A DNA stretch of 13,399 nt from Alphaproteobacteria bacterium (GCA_005884465.1 VAZH01000039.1:1-13399), one strand, 5' to 3'; positions 5,776-13,399 are shown, counted from the first letter of the stretch. Program-made: numbers and translations. The notes: generated from the sequence alone by a model not told the origin.

Positions 5776-7305
5776 TTAGCCGCGCACCAACGAGAAAAGC
5801 CATCCTCTGCCGAACAGCAACAGGACAGAAAAACCATAGACAAAAGCGCCAACCGCCGCGAGCAACAGCAGTGCGGTCTCATCGCGAAACGTGGTCATTT
5901 GCGCAAAATACACCGCTGCGAACCGCGCGGTAAACCACAACGCAGCGCCAAGGATGATGCCGGATGCGACAAACCTGGTGAGCGATCGCAACAGCGTGCG
6001 ATCGAGTTCGAGATGCCCTGCCCGCACCGCGAAGGCCAGCACGAGCAATAAATTGATCCAGGCGCCGACCGCGGTCGCGAGCGCAAGGCCGACCTGGGCC
6101 AGCGCCCCCACCAGCGCGATTTTCAAGGCGACATTGACGGCGACGCCGGTCAATGCCGCCTTCACCGGCGTTGCCGTATCCTTGCGGGCATAAAAGGTCG
6201 CGACCGCGCTGCGGATCAGCACGAACGGAACGAGGCCGACGGCGTAGGCCGCGAGTGTCGCGCCTGCAGCCGCGGCATCGGCTTTGGAGAACGCGCCGCG
6301 CGCGAACATCGCCCGCATGATAACGTCAGGTATCGTCAGGAACGCGGCAACGAATGGCACCGAAAATAACAGCGTGAAGTCGAATGCCCGCCGCTGCGAC
6401 GCCATCGCACCGGCGTGATCGCCCGACGTCAGCCGCCGCGACATTTCCGGCAGCAGGACGGTGCCGATCGCAATGCCAATCACGCCGATCGGCAGCTGAT
6501 TGAGCCGATCGGCATAATACAGCGCCGAGAGCGCCCCCGCAGGCAGGAACGTCGCGATGATGGTGTCCGCAAACAACGCAACCTGCGTCCCCATCGAACC
6601 CACGGTCGCGGGACCCAGGGCGCGAAAAAACGCGCGGACATCGTCATCGAGTTTGAGCGGCGCGAACTTCGGCAGGATGCCACTGCGCGCGGCATCGCCG
6701 GCCAGCAGAAGAAATTCGAGGACGCCGGCGATCAGCACGCCCCACGCCGCGGCGTGTCCGGCGCTCGGAAAGAACGCGGCCAGTGCCAGCGTCGCCATCA
6801 TCGACAGGTTGAGAAAAATCGGGGCCGCCGCGGCGGTTGCGAACCGATGCATCACGTTGAGCATCCCGCCATAGAGCGTCACCAGCGTGATCAAGAGCAG
6901 ATAGGGAAAGGTGATTCGCGTCAGCTCGATTGCAAGCCGCCGCTGCTCCAGGTCGTCGGTGAAGCCGGGCGCGAGAATGCTCATGGCCTGAGGCATGAAC
7001 AGCCATGCCAGGATGAGCAGAACCAGTTGCGAGAAAAACAACAGGGTGAAGATGCGATCGGCGAACAATCTGGCCGACGCCTCGCCGCGTTCACCACGGA
7101 CATGCGCGTAGGCCGGCACGAACGCCGCATTGAATGCGCCTTCCGCGAAAATCGCCCGAAAATGATTAGGCAGGCGCAGCGCCACGAAGAACGCATCGGC
7201 AAGCGGCCCGGCGCCGAGGATCGCCGCAAGTATGATGTCGCGCGCGAACCCAGTCAGCCGGGAGAGGAGCGTGTAGCCGCCGACGGTGAAGATACGACCG
7301 AGCAT
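5776..7305 (-). CDS. murJ: Lipid II flippase MurJ (MviN family)
   Basis: A 509-residue polytopic protein of the MOP superfamily, normally 14 helices, that moves lipid II across the inner membrane for peptidoglycan synthesis. The N-terminal signature is plain: SRLTGFARD (15-23), GAGPLADAFFVALRLPN (31-47) and RAIFAEGAFNAAFVP (50-64). R22, D37 and R50 align with E. coli R24, D39 and R52, essential residues lining the cavity. The length fits the family. The start at 7305 is the only Met that keeps helix 1 intact. No good Shine-Dalgarno is seen; a hairpin (7306-7333) occupies the region where it should be. The gene lies 43 bp after the aminotransferase gene and 68 bp before the CoxL-like gene, all on one strand, so co-transcription is likely. 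In the sugar-nucleotide context it keeps its housekeeping role rather than serving as an O-antigen (Wzx) flippase. Confidence 0.95.
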   Translation of the reverse strand: MLGRIFTVGGYTLLSRLTGFARDIILAAILGAGPLADAFFVALRLPNHFRAIFAEGAFNAAFVPAYAHVRGERGEASARLFADRIFTLLFFSQLVLLILAWLFMPQAMSILAPGFTDDLEQRRLAIELTRITFPYLLLITLVTLYGGMLNVMHRFATAAAAPIFLNLSMMATLALAAFFPSAGHAAAWGVLIAGVLEFLLLAGDAARSGILPKFAPLKLDDDVRAFFRALGPATVGSMGTQVALFADTIIATFLPAGALSALYYADRLNQLPIGVIGIAIGTVLLPEMSRRLTSGDHAGAMASQRRAFDFTLLFSVPFVAAFLTIPDVIMRAMFARGAFSKADAAAAGATLAAYAVGLVPFVLIRSAVATFYARKDTATPVKAALTGVAVNVALKIALVGALAQVGLALATAVGAWINLLLVLAFAVRAGHLELDRTLLRSLTRFVASGIILGAALWFTARFAAVYFAQMTTFRDETALLLLAAVGAFVYGFSVLLLFGRGWLFSLVRG

Positions 7306-7333
7306 GCGCCGCTTCTACAGCATGCGGCGGCGC
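7306..7333 (-). promoter_or_regulatory. Hairpin abutting the murJ start codon, containing a two-codon ORF
   Basis: Read on the minus strand, GCGCCGC (7333-7327) pairs perfectly with GCGGCGC (7312-7306), and the murJ ATG begins at the next base. The 14-base loop contains ATG CTG TAG, a Met-Leu minimal ORF. No purine-rich Shine-Dalgarno lies outside the stem; the nearest candidate is AGAAG at the loop's 3' edge. The structure could limit initiation or couple murJ translation to ribosomes finishing the upstream gene. No T tract follows, so it is not a terminator. Confidence 0.4.
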
Positions 7334-7348
7334 TTCAAAACGGCGAAA

Positions 7349-8587
7349 TCAGGTTGATCCCGGTTTGAGCGCGATCCGGTGCGAAAGCCGGCGAACCTCA
7401 TGCTGGGCGGCCCACCCAAACCAGTCCGTGCCAGATGATGCGCCGATCGCGCCGCGCACAGCCTTGATGATCCGCGCCTGCGTCGGCTCATCGAGATAGG
7501 CATGCATCGGCAGGCTGATGACGTCGCCGGACAGGCTTTCGCTTGCCGGCACGCCGCCGTCGGCGATCGGGAAATCCCGATAGGCCGTCTGCTGATGCAT
7601 CGATTTCGGATAATAGATCGCGGTTGGAACGCCCTGCGCCTTGAGCGCGGCGCCGAAACCGTCCCGATCGCAGCCCTTTGGCAGCCTTATGGTGTATTGC
7701 GCCCAGACCGATGTGCAGCCGCCGGCGAGGCGCGGAACGGTCACGACATTGCCCAGACCACGCGCATAGCGTTCCGCGACCTTGTTGCGCGCTTCGATCT
7801 CGTCTTCGAAGATTTTCAATTTCTCGATCAGGATCGCTGCCTGCATGGTGTCGAGCCGCCCGGTCAGACCGAGACGAACATTGTCGTATTTGTCGAAACC
7901 CTGGCCGTGAACGCGGATGCTGCGCAGTGTCGCCGCCAGTTCGGCGTCGTCGGTGAAAATCGCTCCGCCGTCGCCAAAGCAGCCGAGCGGCTTTGCCGGG
8001 AAAAAGCTCGTCGCGGTGGCAAGGCCGAAGGTGCCGAGACGGCGCCCCTTGTAGCTTGCGCCGAACGCCTGCGCCGCATCATCGAGCACGAATATGCCTT
8101 CGGCTTCCGCGATTCTCCCGATGGCGTCATGGTCGGCGCTTTGCCCGAACAGATCGACCGGGATCACCGCCCTCGGCTTGAGGCCGAGGCTGATCGCGGT
8201 CGCGATGCCGCGCTTGAGCGAATCGGCGTCCATGTTGAAGGTCGCTTCATCGACGTCGACGAACACCGGGGTCGCGCCGGTCAGCGCTACCGCCTCGCCG
8301 GTCGCACAAAACGTAAACGACGGACAGAGCACGGCATCGCCGCGGCCGACGCCCTTGGCCATCAGCACCATCAGCAGCGCGTCGGTGCCACTCGCGCACG
8401 TCACGACATGCCTGGCCCCGCTGAAAGCGGCGAGCTCCGCCTCGAGCTGCGCCACTTCCGGACCGTTGATGAACTGGCAATGGGCGAGCACGCGCCCGAC
8501 CGCCTGGTCGAGGGATTTGCCAAGCCGACGACGCTGCGCCGCGATGTCAATCAACGGCAGGGGTTCTGGACGCAGGTGCTGGTTCAT
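7349..8587 (-). CDS. DegT/DnrJ/EryC1/StrS sugar aminotransferase (GnnB- or WlbC-like)
   Basis: A 412-residue PLP enzyme expected to transaminate a 3-keto nucleotide sugar, using glutamate, in the cytoplasm. Motifs are SGTDALL (66-72), DLFGQ (145-149), DDAAQAFGA (169-177, D170 contacting the PLP ring nitrogen) and the PLP lysine K199 in SFFPAKPLGCFGDGG. The N-terminus PLIDIAAQRRRLG is typical of the UDP-3-ketosugar branch (WbpE/WlbC, GnnB, QdtB/FdtB). The ATG at 8587 is preferred because the family sequence starts there, with AAGG four bases upstream; an ATG at 8617 would add ten residues. It lies 40 bp downstream of the Gfo/Idh dehydrogenase gene, the usual partner that makes the 3-keto substrate. 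Which sugar is made cannot be read from the sequence. With no UDP-GlcNAc 6-dehydrogenase or acetyltransferase nearby, UDP-GlcNAc3N for lipid A (GnnB) is the simplest reading. Confidence 0.9.
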   Translation of the reverse strand: MNQHLRPEPLPLIDIAAQRRRLGKSLDQAVGRVLAHCQFINGPEVAQLEAELAAFSGARHVVTCASGTDALLMVLMAKGVGRGDAVLCPSFTFCATGEAVALTGATPVFVDVDEATFNMDADSLKRGIATAISLGLKPRAVIPVDLFGQSADHDAIGRIAEAEGIFVLDDAAQAFGASYKGRRLGTFGLATATSFFPAKPLGCFGDGGAIFTDDAELAATLRSIRVHGQGFDKYDNVRLGLTGRLDTMQAAILIEKLKIFEDEIEARNKVAERYARGLGNVVTVPRLAGGCTSVWAQYTIRLPKGCDRDGFGAALKAQGVPTAIYYPKSMHQQTAYRDFPIADGGVPASESLSGDVISLPMHAYLDEPTQARIIKAVRGAIGASSGTDWFGWAAQHEVRRLSHRIALKPGST

Positions 8588-8627
8588 GGAGCCTTGCAAG
8601 GGTTGAGAACGGGACATCGGAGCGCGA

Positions 8628-9665
8628 CTAGGCGACGACGCGACGCGGCCCCTTGCGCGGGGTGGAGGCTGCGGCGGGTCTGGCCGGGGCTTCCAGACAG
8701 CGGGTTGCGATTTCGAGGCTGGCCACGCCTTCATCGCCGGTCACCGCAGGCACGCCGCCGGAGCGCACCGCATCAAGGAATGCGATCAATTCGGCGCGCA
8801 ACGGCTCGTCATGGCCAACCGGCAGATGGCGCATCGAGTAGCTGCCGTCCGACTGGAAGCCGAAGCATTCGGTTACCTGGCGGGTCAGAAGATCACCCAT
8901 GATGTACTTGCCGCGAGTGGCGACGGTGACGTTCCGCGCTTTGAAGGGTGTCAGCCAGTTGGTGTTGATGTGCGCCAGCACGCCGGAGGCGGTACGGAAC
9001 TGCAATAGCGCGATATCCTCGCGCTCGGCCACGGCACTGGAGAGCTGCGGCTGCACCTCGACGATATCCGACTCGGTGAACCAGCGGATCAGATCGATGT
9101 CGTGCACGGCGAGGTCGATGACCACGCCGACGTTCGACATTCTCGGCGGGAACGGTCCCACGCGAGTGATCGCGATCGAAAGGATATCTTCGTCCGATAT
9201 CGCCTGCTTGATGGCGGCCACCGCCGGGTTGAAGCGTTCGACATGCCCCACCATCAAGGTCACGCCGGCGCGGCGGGCAGCGGCGACAATGTCCCGCCCC
9301 TCCTCGACCGAGGACGCGATCGGCTTTTCGACCAGGATGTGAATGCCGCGCGCGATGCAGGCGAGCGCGATCTCGTGATGAAGGTGCGTCGGCGCAGCGA
9401 CGGTAACCGCATCGACATCCTCCGCGATCAACTCGTCGAGGCGTGCGAAGGTGCGGCAGCTGGTCAGGTCCGTCGCACGGGTCCGATGCGCCGGCAGGGG
9501 ATCAACGACTCCGACCAGCGTTATGTTCGGCAAGCCGGCGAACACGCGGGCGTGATTGCTGCCCATTACACCCGCGCCGATCACGCCAATGCGAAGCGAA
9601 CGTTGCGCCTCGGCTTTCACGCCTGACGCGCCCCCTTTGGAATTCATATGATCGACCCCACTCAT
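8628..9665 (-). CDS. Gfo/Idh/MocA nucleotide-sugar 3-dehydrogenase (GnnA- or WlbA-like)
   Basis: A 345-residue NAD(P)-dependent oxidoreductase. An N-terminal Rossmann fold carries RIGVIGAGVMGSNHA (25-39, GAGVMG at 30-35) and the family's EKP at 113-115 (K114 catalytic). The C-terminal Gfo/Idh domain carries GHVERFNP (140-147) and DLAVHDID (184-191, H188 likely catalytic). Such enzymes oxidise C3 of UDP-GlcNAc (GnnA) or UDP-GlcNAcA (WlbA/WbpB), and the aminotransferase gene just downstream would then add the amine. The start is uncertain: ATGs at 9665 and 9647 both have GGGG-type upstream bases, and the six extra residues do not affect any domain. The last 20 residues are Pro/Ala/Arg-rich and probably disordered, which is unusual for the fold. 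It follows manC after a 179-bp gap. Confidence 0.88.
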   Translation of the reverse strand: MSGVDHMNSKGGASGVKAEAQRSLRIGVIGAGVMGSNHARVFAGLPNITLVGVVDPLPAHRTRATDLTSCRTFARLDELIAEDVDAVTVAAPTHLHHEIALACIARGIHILVEKPIASSVEEGRDIVAAARRAGVTLMVGHVERFNPAVAAIKQAISDEDILSIAITRVGPFPPRMSNVGVVIDLAVHDIDLIRWFTESDIVEVQPQLSSAVAEREDIALLQFRTASGVLAHINTNWLTPFKARNVTVATRGKYIMGDLLTRQVTECFGFQSDGSYSMRHLPVGHDEPLRAELIAFLDAVRSGGVPAVTGDEGVASLEIATRCLEAPARPAAASTPRKGPRRVVA

Positions 9666-9752
9666 CCCCGCACCCCAACAGTATCCCCGGTGGCTCTCCT
9701 AGCACGTCGCCCCACATGTGGCGAATGCCCTAACGCGATCCGGGACACGTTT

Positions 9753-9758
9753 TGAGTC
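9753..9758 (-). promoter_or_regulatory. Possible -35 box upstream of the dehydrogenase gene
   Basis: On the minus strand TTGACT occurs at 9758-9753, just after a T-rich run, in the 179-bp gap between manC and the Gfo/Idh gene. No convincing -10 hexamer lies 16-18 bp further on, so this is only a hint that the downstream genes have their own promoter. The rest of the gap (9666-9844) holds a weak 6-bp inverted repeat (TTAGGC 9785-9790 with GCCTAA 9801-9806) and no gene. Confidence 0.15.
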
Positions 9759-9844
9759 AAAAAATTACAGGGCTTGGCGTCTGCTTAGGCACCGAACAGG
9801 GCCTAAAGGCCGCGATTCCAGGCCAAACGATTCGCCCCGACAGT

Positions 9845-11257
9845 TCAGGAGCGCTGATAATCGTCCTCGATGCGAATGATGTCGTCCTCGCCGAGATAGC
9901 TGCCGGTCTGGACTTCGATCAGCTCCAGCGGGATCTTGCCTGGATTTTCCATCCGATGGGTCGCGCCGATCGGAATATAGATCGATTCGTTCTCATGCAC
10001 GGTCTTGACGAGTTCGTTGACGGTCACGCGCGCCGCGCCGCGCACCACGATCCAGTGCTCGGAGCGATGGTGATGTTTTTGCAGCGAGAGCCTGCCGCCC
10101 GGCTTCACGACGATGCGCTTGACCTGATGCCGCTCACCCATGTCGATCGATTGATATGATCCCCATGGCCTGTGCGCCTTGAGATGTTCCTCCGTGACCT
10201 GGGGCGCAATCGTCTTCAATTTCGCCACCAGCCGCTTCAGGCCGTCGGCATCTTTCTGACGCGACACCAGCACGGCGTCTTGCGTCGCCACCACCACCAG
10301 ATCGTCGACGCCTTCCAGCGCGACCAGCGCCTTGTCGGTCGAAACGTTGCAGTTGCGGGAATCCTCGAACACGGCAATACCCTGCGCGGCATTGCCCTGG
10401 CTATCCTTGTCCGACAATTCCCACACCGCATGCCAGGACCCGACATCGGACCAGCCACACGCCACCGGCACGACGGCGGCACGAGACGTCTTTTCCATTA
10501 CCGCATAGTCGATGGAGATCGCCATCGCCGATCCGAATGCGCTCGCGTCCAGCTTGAAAAATCCAAGATCGCGCCCGGCCTTGATCACCGAATCGGTGAC
10601 GGCCTCCACGCTCTCGGCATCGACGTTCCTGTATTCATCGAGCAGAACGGAGGCGCGAAACATGAAATTGCCGCTGTTCCAGAAATATCCGGCCTTGACA
10701 TATTCAGCGGCCTTAACCTGGTCCGGCTTCTCGACGAACTTCATTACCGCACGAATCGCTCCGGAAACCGGCTCGCCGGGGCTGATATAGCCGTACTCGG
10801 TGGCCGCGCGTTCCGGCCGAACGCCGAATGTCACGATGCGTCCCGCTTCCGCTGCCGTGAGACCCTCGCGGCAGGCGGCGACAAAAGCACCGGCATCGCG
10901 AACGAGGTGATCGGCGGCGAGCGCCAGAACCACCGCATCCTTTTCACGCATCTCGGCAAAGGCCGCGCCCGCCACTACTGCCGGGCCTGAATCCCGCCGC
11001 ATCGGTTCCAGCAGGACGTCGGCCTCGAGCCCGATCTCGGCAAGCTGCTCGAGCACCATGAAGCGATACGCCGTGTTGGTGATGACGATCGGACGCTCAA
11101 ACAGCTTCGTATCCGACACCCGCAGCATCGTATCCTGAAATGTCGAACGCGCTCCGAACAACGGCAGGAATTGCTTTGGGCGGACTTCGCGCGAGGCAGG
11201 CCATAGCCGCGTTCCGGCACCGCCGCACATGATCAGTGGAACAATTCGTCTGTCCAT
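9845..11257 (-). CDS. manC: Mannose-1-phosphate guanylyltransferase / mannose-6-phosphate isomerase
   Basis: A 470-residue bifunctional type II phosphomannose isomerase/GDP-mannose pyrophosphorylase that makes GDP-mannose for surface polysaccharides. The ATG at 11257 has GAGG five bases upstream and is followed at once by the first strand of the nucleotidyltransferase fold. The longer frame overlaps the upstream gene and lacks a site. The N-terminal domain carries MCGGAGTRLWPASREVRPKQ (10-29), with the pyrophosphorylase signature and K28, then LAADH (about 113-117) and FVEKPD (about 174-179). The C-terminal domain from RPWGSY (363-368) is the cupin isomerase, with QKHHHRSEHW (393-402) supplying metal ligands. 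The length matches the ManC/XanB/AlgA/NoeJ family. Its start lies seven bases after the epimerase stop, so the two are almost certainly translated from one message. Confidence 0.96.
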   Translation of the reverse strand: MDRRIVPLIMCGGAGTRLWPASREVRPKQFLPLFGARSTFQDTMLRVSDTKLFERPIVITNTAYRFMVLEQLAEIGLEADVLLEPMRRDSGPAVVAGAAFAEMREKDAVVLALAADHLVRDAGAFVAACREGLTAAEAGRIVTFGVRPERAATEYGYISPGEPVSGAIRAVMKFVEKPDQVKAAEYVKAGYFWNSGNFMFRASVLLDEYRNVDAESVEAVTDSVIKAGRDLGFFKLDASAFGSAMAISIDYAVMEKTSRAAVVPVACGWSDVGSWHAVWELSDKDSQGNAAQGIAVFEDSRNCNVSTDKALVALEGVDDLVVVATQDAVLVSRQKDADGLKRLVAKLKTIAPQVTEEHLKAHRPWGSYQSIDMGERHQVKRIVVKPGGRLSLQKHHHRSEHWIVVRGAARVTVNELVKTVHENESIYIPIGATHRMENPGKIPLELIEVQTGSYLGEDDIIRIEDDYQRS

Positions 11258-11264
11258 CGGCGCC

Positions 11265-12254
11265 TCAAACTTTGTAATGGCCGCGATACCATGCGACAAA
11301 GCCGCGAATACCATCCTCAATGGATGTCTCGGGCCGAAAGCCGATGTCGCGCGTCAGATCCCCGACATCGGCGAAGGTTTCGGTTACGTCTCCGGGCTGC
11401 ATCGGCAACATAGCCTTTACCGCCGTGCGGCCCAACTCCTTCTCCAACAGCGCCACCAGGTGCATAAGCTCTTCCGGGCGGTGATTACCGACATTGTAGA
11501 GCCGCGCCGGCGCATGCCCGGCGCCCTCATCAGCTACGGGAATACGATCCACAAGGCGCGACACTACACGGGTGACGTCATCGATATAGGTGAAGTCGCG
11601 GCGCATCTTGCCATGGTTAAAAAGCCTGATCGGTTTACCCTCCACAATCGCCCTGGCAAACAGAAAAACTGCCATATCGGGCCGTCCCCATGGCCCGTAG
11701 ATAGTGAAGAACCGCAGGCCGGTGACCGGAAGCCGGTAGAGGTGGCTGTAGGAATGCGCCATCAACTCGTTGGCCTTTTTGGTCGCGGCGTAGAGACTAA
11801 TGGGATGGTCGGTCTTGTCATCGACCGAAAATGGCAGCTTGGTGTTGTTGCCGTAGACCGATGAAGACGACGCATAGATCAGATGACGGCATTTGTTGTG
11901 CCGACAGCCTTCCAGAACATTGACAAAGCCTTCGAGATTCGAATCGACGTAAGCATGAGGATGATCGATCGAATGCCGCACGCCGGCCTGAGCCGCGAGG
12001 TGGACCACCACCGCAAAGCGATGTTTAGCGAACAGCGAAGCCACTAGCGGACGATCCGCGAGATCGGCCTGCAAGAAACTGAACCGGGAATTCGCGCGCA
12101 GGATCTCCAGTCGTGCCAGCTTCAGGGCCGGATCATAGTGACTGTTGAGATTGTCCAGACCGACAACGTCACGGCCTTCGGCCGCCAGCTGGTGGGCGAT
12201 GTGAAAGCCGATAAAGCCCGCCGCGCCCGTGACCAATATTGTCTTATCCGACAT
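11265..12254 (-). CDS. lpsL: UDP-glucuronate 4-epimerase (NAD-dependent epimerase, LpsL-like)
   Basis: A 329-residue extended short-chain dehydrogenase that would interconvert UDP-glucuronate and UDP-galacturonate. It has the NAD site GAAGFIG (10-16), D34 in GLDNLN, the ASSSSVYG stretch (128-135) and the catalytic Y155-x3-K159 (YAATK). The stretch FFTIYGPWGRPDMA (182-195) is characteristic of the LpsL/CapI/plant GAE branch, which acts on UDP-glucuronate rather than UDP-glucose. The start at 12254 has GGGG six bases upstream, and only three residues precede the first b-strand. It is the first gene of the minus-strand envelope block and is divergent from the flippase-like gene across 199 bp. 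The family call is firm. The exact substrate is inferred from family resemblance and could be another UDP-uronate or hexose. Confidence 0.9.
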   Translation of the reverse strand: MSDKTILVTGAAGFIGFHIAHQLAAEGRDVVGLDNLNSHYDPALKLARLEILRANSRFSFLQADLADRPLVASLFAKHRFAVVVHLAAQAGVRHSIDHPHAYVDSNLEGFVNVLEGCRHNKCRHLIYASSSSVYGNNTKLPFSVDDKTDHPISLYAATKKANELMAHSYSHLYRLPVTGLRFFTIYGPWGRPDMAVFLFARAIVEGKPIRLFNHGKMRRDFTYIDDVTRVVSRLVDRIPVADEGAGHAPARLYNVGNHRPEELMHLVALLEKELGRTAVKAMLPMQPGDVTETFADVGDLTRDIGFRPETSIEDGIRGFVAWYRGHYKV

Positions 12255-12285
12255 CGCAACCCCAAGGTATCGGTTCGGCTCCGCC

Positions 12286-12299
12286 GCTCCGGCCGGAGC
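12286..12299. repeat. Perfect 14-bp palindrome in the divergent promoter region
   Basis: GCTCCGGCCGGAGC is a perfect palindrome 32 bp upstream of the epimerase start, between two divergent genes. It lies within a larger alternative hairpin (GGCTCCG 12277-12283 with CGGAGCC 12294-12300). It could be an operator half-site pair or part of the epimerase leader RNA. In GC-rich DNA a palindrome this size can be chance. The rest of the 199-bp gap shows no convincing promoter. Confidence 0.3.
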
Positions 12300-12453
12300 C
12301 TCTTTACCCGCCGTATCACGGGTGTCGCAATACCCAGTTGTGCACCTATTGCCAGATCGGCTTTAAAACCATACCAAGGCGGCGAAGTTTTGGGCGCGCG
12401 GCCTCGAGTTGCGCTGTTTTAACACCTCCTCAACCTTGGCAAACGCGGGCGAG

Positions 12454-13399
12454 ATGCGCCGGATCCTGCTTTCGACGGCAAAAATATTGATCTCCGCGGC
12501 GCTGCTTTACTTCGCGCTGCGCAAGGTCAATCTCTCCGATCTCGTGTCGCGGATCAATATTGCGAGCCTGGTCTGGATCGGCTTGGCGATTGTCGTGACA
12601 TTCCTGCAGATTTTTGCCGGCGTCTTGCGATGGCGCGAGATCGGCGCGGAGTGCGGCGCCCCGCTGGCGACAAATCAGGCGATGCGCTTCAATCTGATTG
12701 GAACGTTCTTCAACCAGACGCTGCCGTCGTCGATCGGCGGCGACGCTGTGCGGCTCTGGCTGGTCGCGCGCGGCGGCGCCGGATGGCGCGCAGCGACCTA
12801 TTCGATCTTCGTCGACCGCGCCATCGGCTTGATCGCGCTTGCGATCATCATCGTGGCGAGCCTGCCCTGGAGCTATCGTCTTATCACCGATCCCAATGGC
12901 CGGTCGGCCCTGCTGCTGGTCGATTTCGCCGCGCTCGCGGGCGGCGTGGGATTTCTCGTTCTCGGCAGGTTGCAGTGGTCCTGGCTGAAGCGCTGGTGGG
13001 CAACGCATCATCTCCACGCCTGCGCGGTGATCGCAAACCGGGTGATCTTCAGCCGCAAGCGTGGACCGAAGATTGCGGTGCTGTCACTCCTCGTCCACGT
13101 TCTGACCGTCGTCATCGCCTGGTGCGTGGTGCAATCGATCGCGGCGCCGGTGGTGTTCAGTCAGATCTTTCAACTGGTTCCGCCCGTCATGCTGATCACC
13201 ATGCTGCCGATCTCGATCGCCGGCTGGGGAGTCCGCGAGGCCACCATGGGTCTGGCGTTCGGATATGCCGGGCTGATGACCAACGAAGGCGTCAACGTTT
13301 CGCTGCTGTTTGGCGCGGTATCCTTCATGGTCGGCGCATTCGGCAGGCTGGTGTGGATTTTGAGCGCCGAGAAAGCGGCGCAGGGTTCGGCACCGATCC
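12454..13399 (+). CDS. Flippase-like membrane protein, UPF0104/LPG-synthase-TM family (3' end missing)
   Basis: An open frame of 315 codons runs from the ATG at 12454 off the right edge. The family is usually about 310-340 residues, so only a few residues are probably missing. Translation shows a polytopic membrane protein with helices at about 8-22, 38-58, 120-138, 154-171, 206-230, 240-256 and 283-304. Two family signatures are visible: NQTLPSSIGGDAVRLWL (87-103) and LPISIAGWGVREATMG (251-266). This is the domain found alone in AglD/UPF0104 proteins and fused to the synthase in MprF, where it flips a lipid. The substrate here is unknown. Beside LPS sugar-nucleotide genes, a polyprenyl- or phospholipid-linked sugar is plausible. 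The ribosome site is weak (GGGCGAG directly before the ATG). A TTG six codons upstream (12436) is a less likely start. Confidence 0.88.
   Translation, partial: MRRILLSTAKILISAALLYFALRKVNLSDLVSRINIASLVWIGLAIVVTFLQIFAGVLRWREIGAECGAPLATNQAMRFNLIGTFFNQTLPSSIGGDAVRLWLVARGGAGWRAATYSIFVDRAIGLIALAIIIVASLPWSYRLITDPNGRSALLLVDFAALAGGVGFLVLGRLQWSWLKRWWATHHLHACAVIANRVIFSRKRGPKIAVLSLLVHVLTVVIAWCVVQSIAAPVVFSQIFQLVPPVMLITMLPISIAGWGVREATMGLAFGYAGLMTNEGVNVSLLFGAVSFMVGAFGRLVWILSAEKAAQGSAPI

Noticed and set aside
3743..5779. A 678-codon open frame on the plus strand opposite the CoxL-like gene
   Set aside because: It is antisense to a gene with clear family motifs. Its translation is Arg/Asp/Gly-rich without domains, as expected of a GC-rich codon-position shadow.
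6415..7368. A 317-codon plus-strand frame opposite murJ
   Set aside because: The protein is Arg/Gln/Glu-rich and low in complexity, while the opposite frame encodes full-length MurJ.
7502..8902. A 466-codon plus-strand frame opposite the aminotransferase and dehydrogenase genes
   Set aside because: It spans two well-supported genes on the other strand and shows no domain.
9759..9806. A weak hairpin (9785-9806) plus an A/T-rich run (9759-9764) as a manC terminator on the minus strand
   Set aside because: The six-base stem has an 11-base or longer loop, and the T run comes about 20 bases after the stem, too far for an intrinsic terminator.
12423..12432. CACCTCCT resembling the 3' end of 16S rRNA, or a strong Shine-Dalgarno (AGGAGGTG) on the minus strand
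   Set aside because: No start codon lies at a suitable distance on the minus strand, and no rRNA sequence surrounds it.
12430..13017. A 195-codon minus-strand frame at the right edge
   Set aside because: It is antisense to the flippase-like gene, whose signatures are clear. The shadow product is Arg/Gln/Asp-rich.

Overview
The window looks like chromosome from a high-GC alphaproteobacterium, most likely the Bradyrhizobium/Rhodopseudomonas group (Nitrobacteraceae). The codon use is GC-rich, the proteins resemble that group, and the envelope genes match the unusual lipid A sugars reported there. The assignment is by pattern recognition, not by a search. No rRNA, tRNA, CRISPR array, insertion sequence or phage gene is visible, and no intergenic gap exceeds about 230 bases.

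Left part (1-3279), redox and periplasm. The 5' end of a membrane-anchored protein, probably a cytochrome c, leaves the window at base 1 on the minus strand. A secreted CHRD-domain protein (308-733, +) follows and ends at a clear intrinsic terminator. A second hairpin-plus-T6 element (889-924) precedes a large multidomain adenylate cyclase (966-2765, +). This cyclase joins a six-helix, histidine-rich membrane anchor, a [2Fe-2S] ferredoxin domain and a class III cyclase domain. A cytochrome c'/c-556-type protein (2830-3279, -) converges on it.

Middle (3401-5707, -). A molybdenum hydroxylase large subunit of the xanthine dehydrogenase/form II CoxL type stands without its FeS and FAD subunits.

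Right part (5776-12254, -), envelope sugars. In transcription order: UDP-glucuronate 4-epimerase (lpsL-like), ManC (GDP-mannose supply), a Gfo/Idh dehydrogenase and a DegT aminotransferase (a GnnA/GnnB- or WlbA/WlbC-like pair making a 3-amino sugar nucleotide), and the lipid II flippase MurJ. The sugars these would supply (galacturonate, mannose, 2,3-diaminoglucose) are those I recall for Bradyrhizobium lipid A, so the block may be a lipid A/LPS precursor cluster. A divergent gene at the right edge (12454 onward, +) encodes a nearly complete flippase-like (UPF0104/LPG-synthase-TM) membrane protein.

The most interesting items are the triple-redox cyclase architecture, with a Gln at the usual adenine-binding Lys position, and the lipid A sugar-nucleotide cluster. 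Lesser ones are the orphan CoxL-like subunit and a hairpin directly against the murJ start codon.
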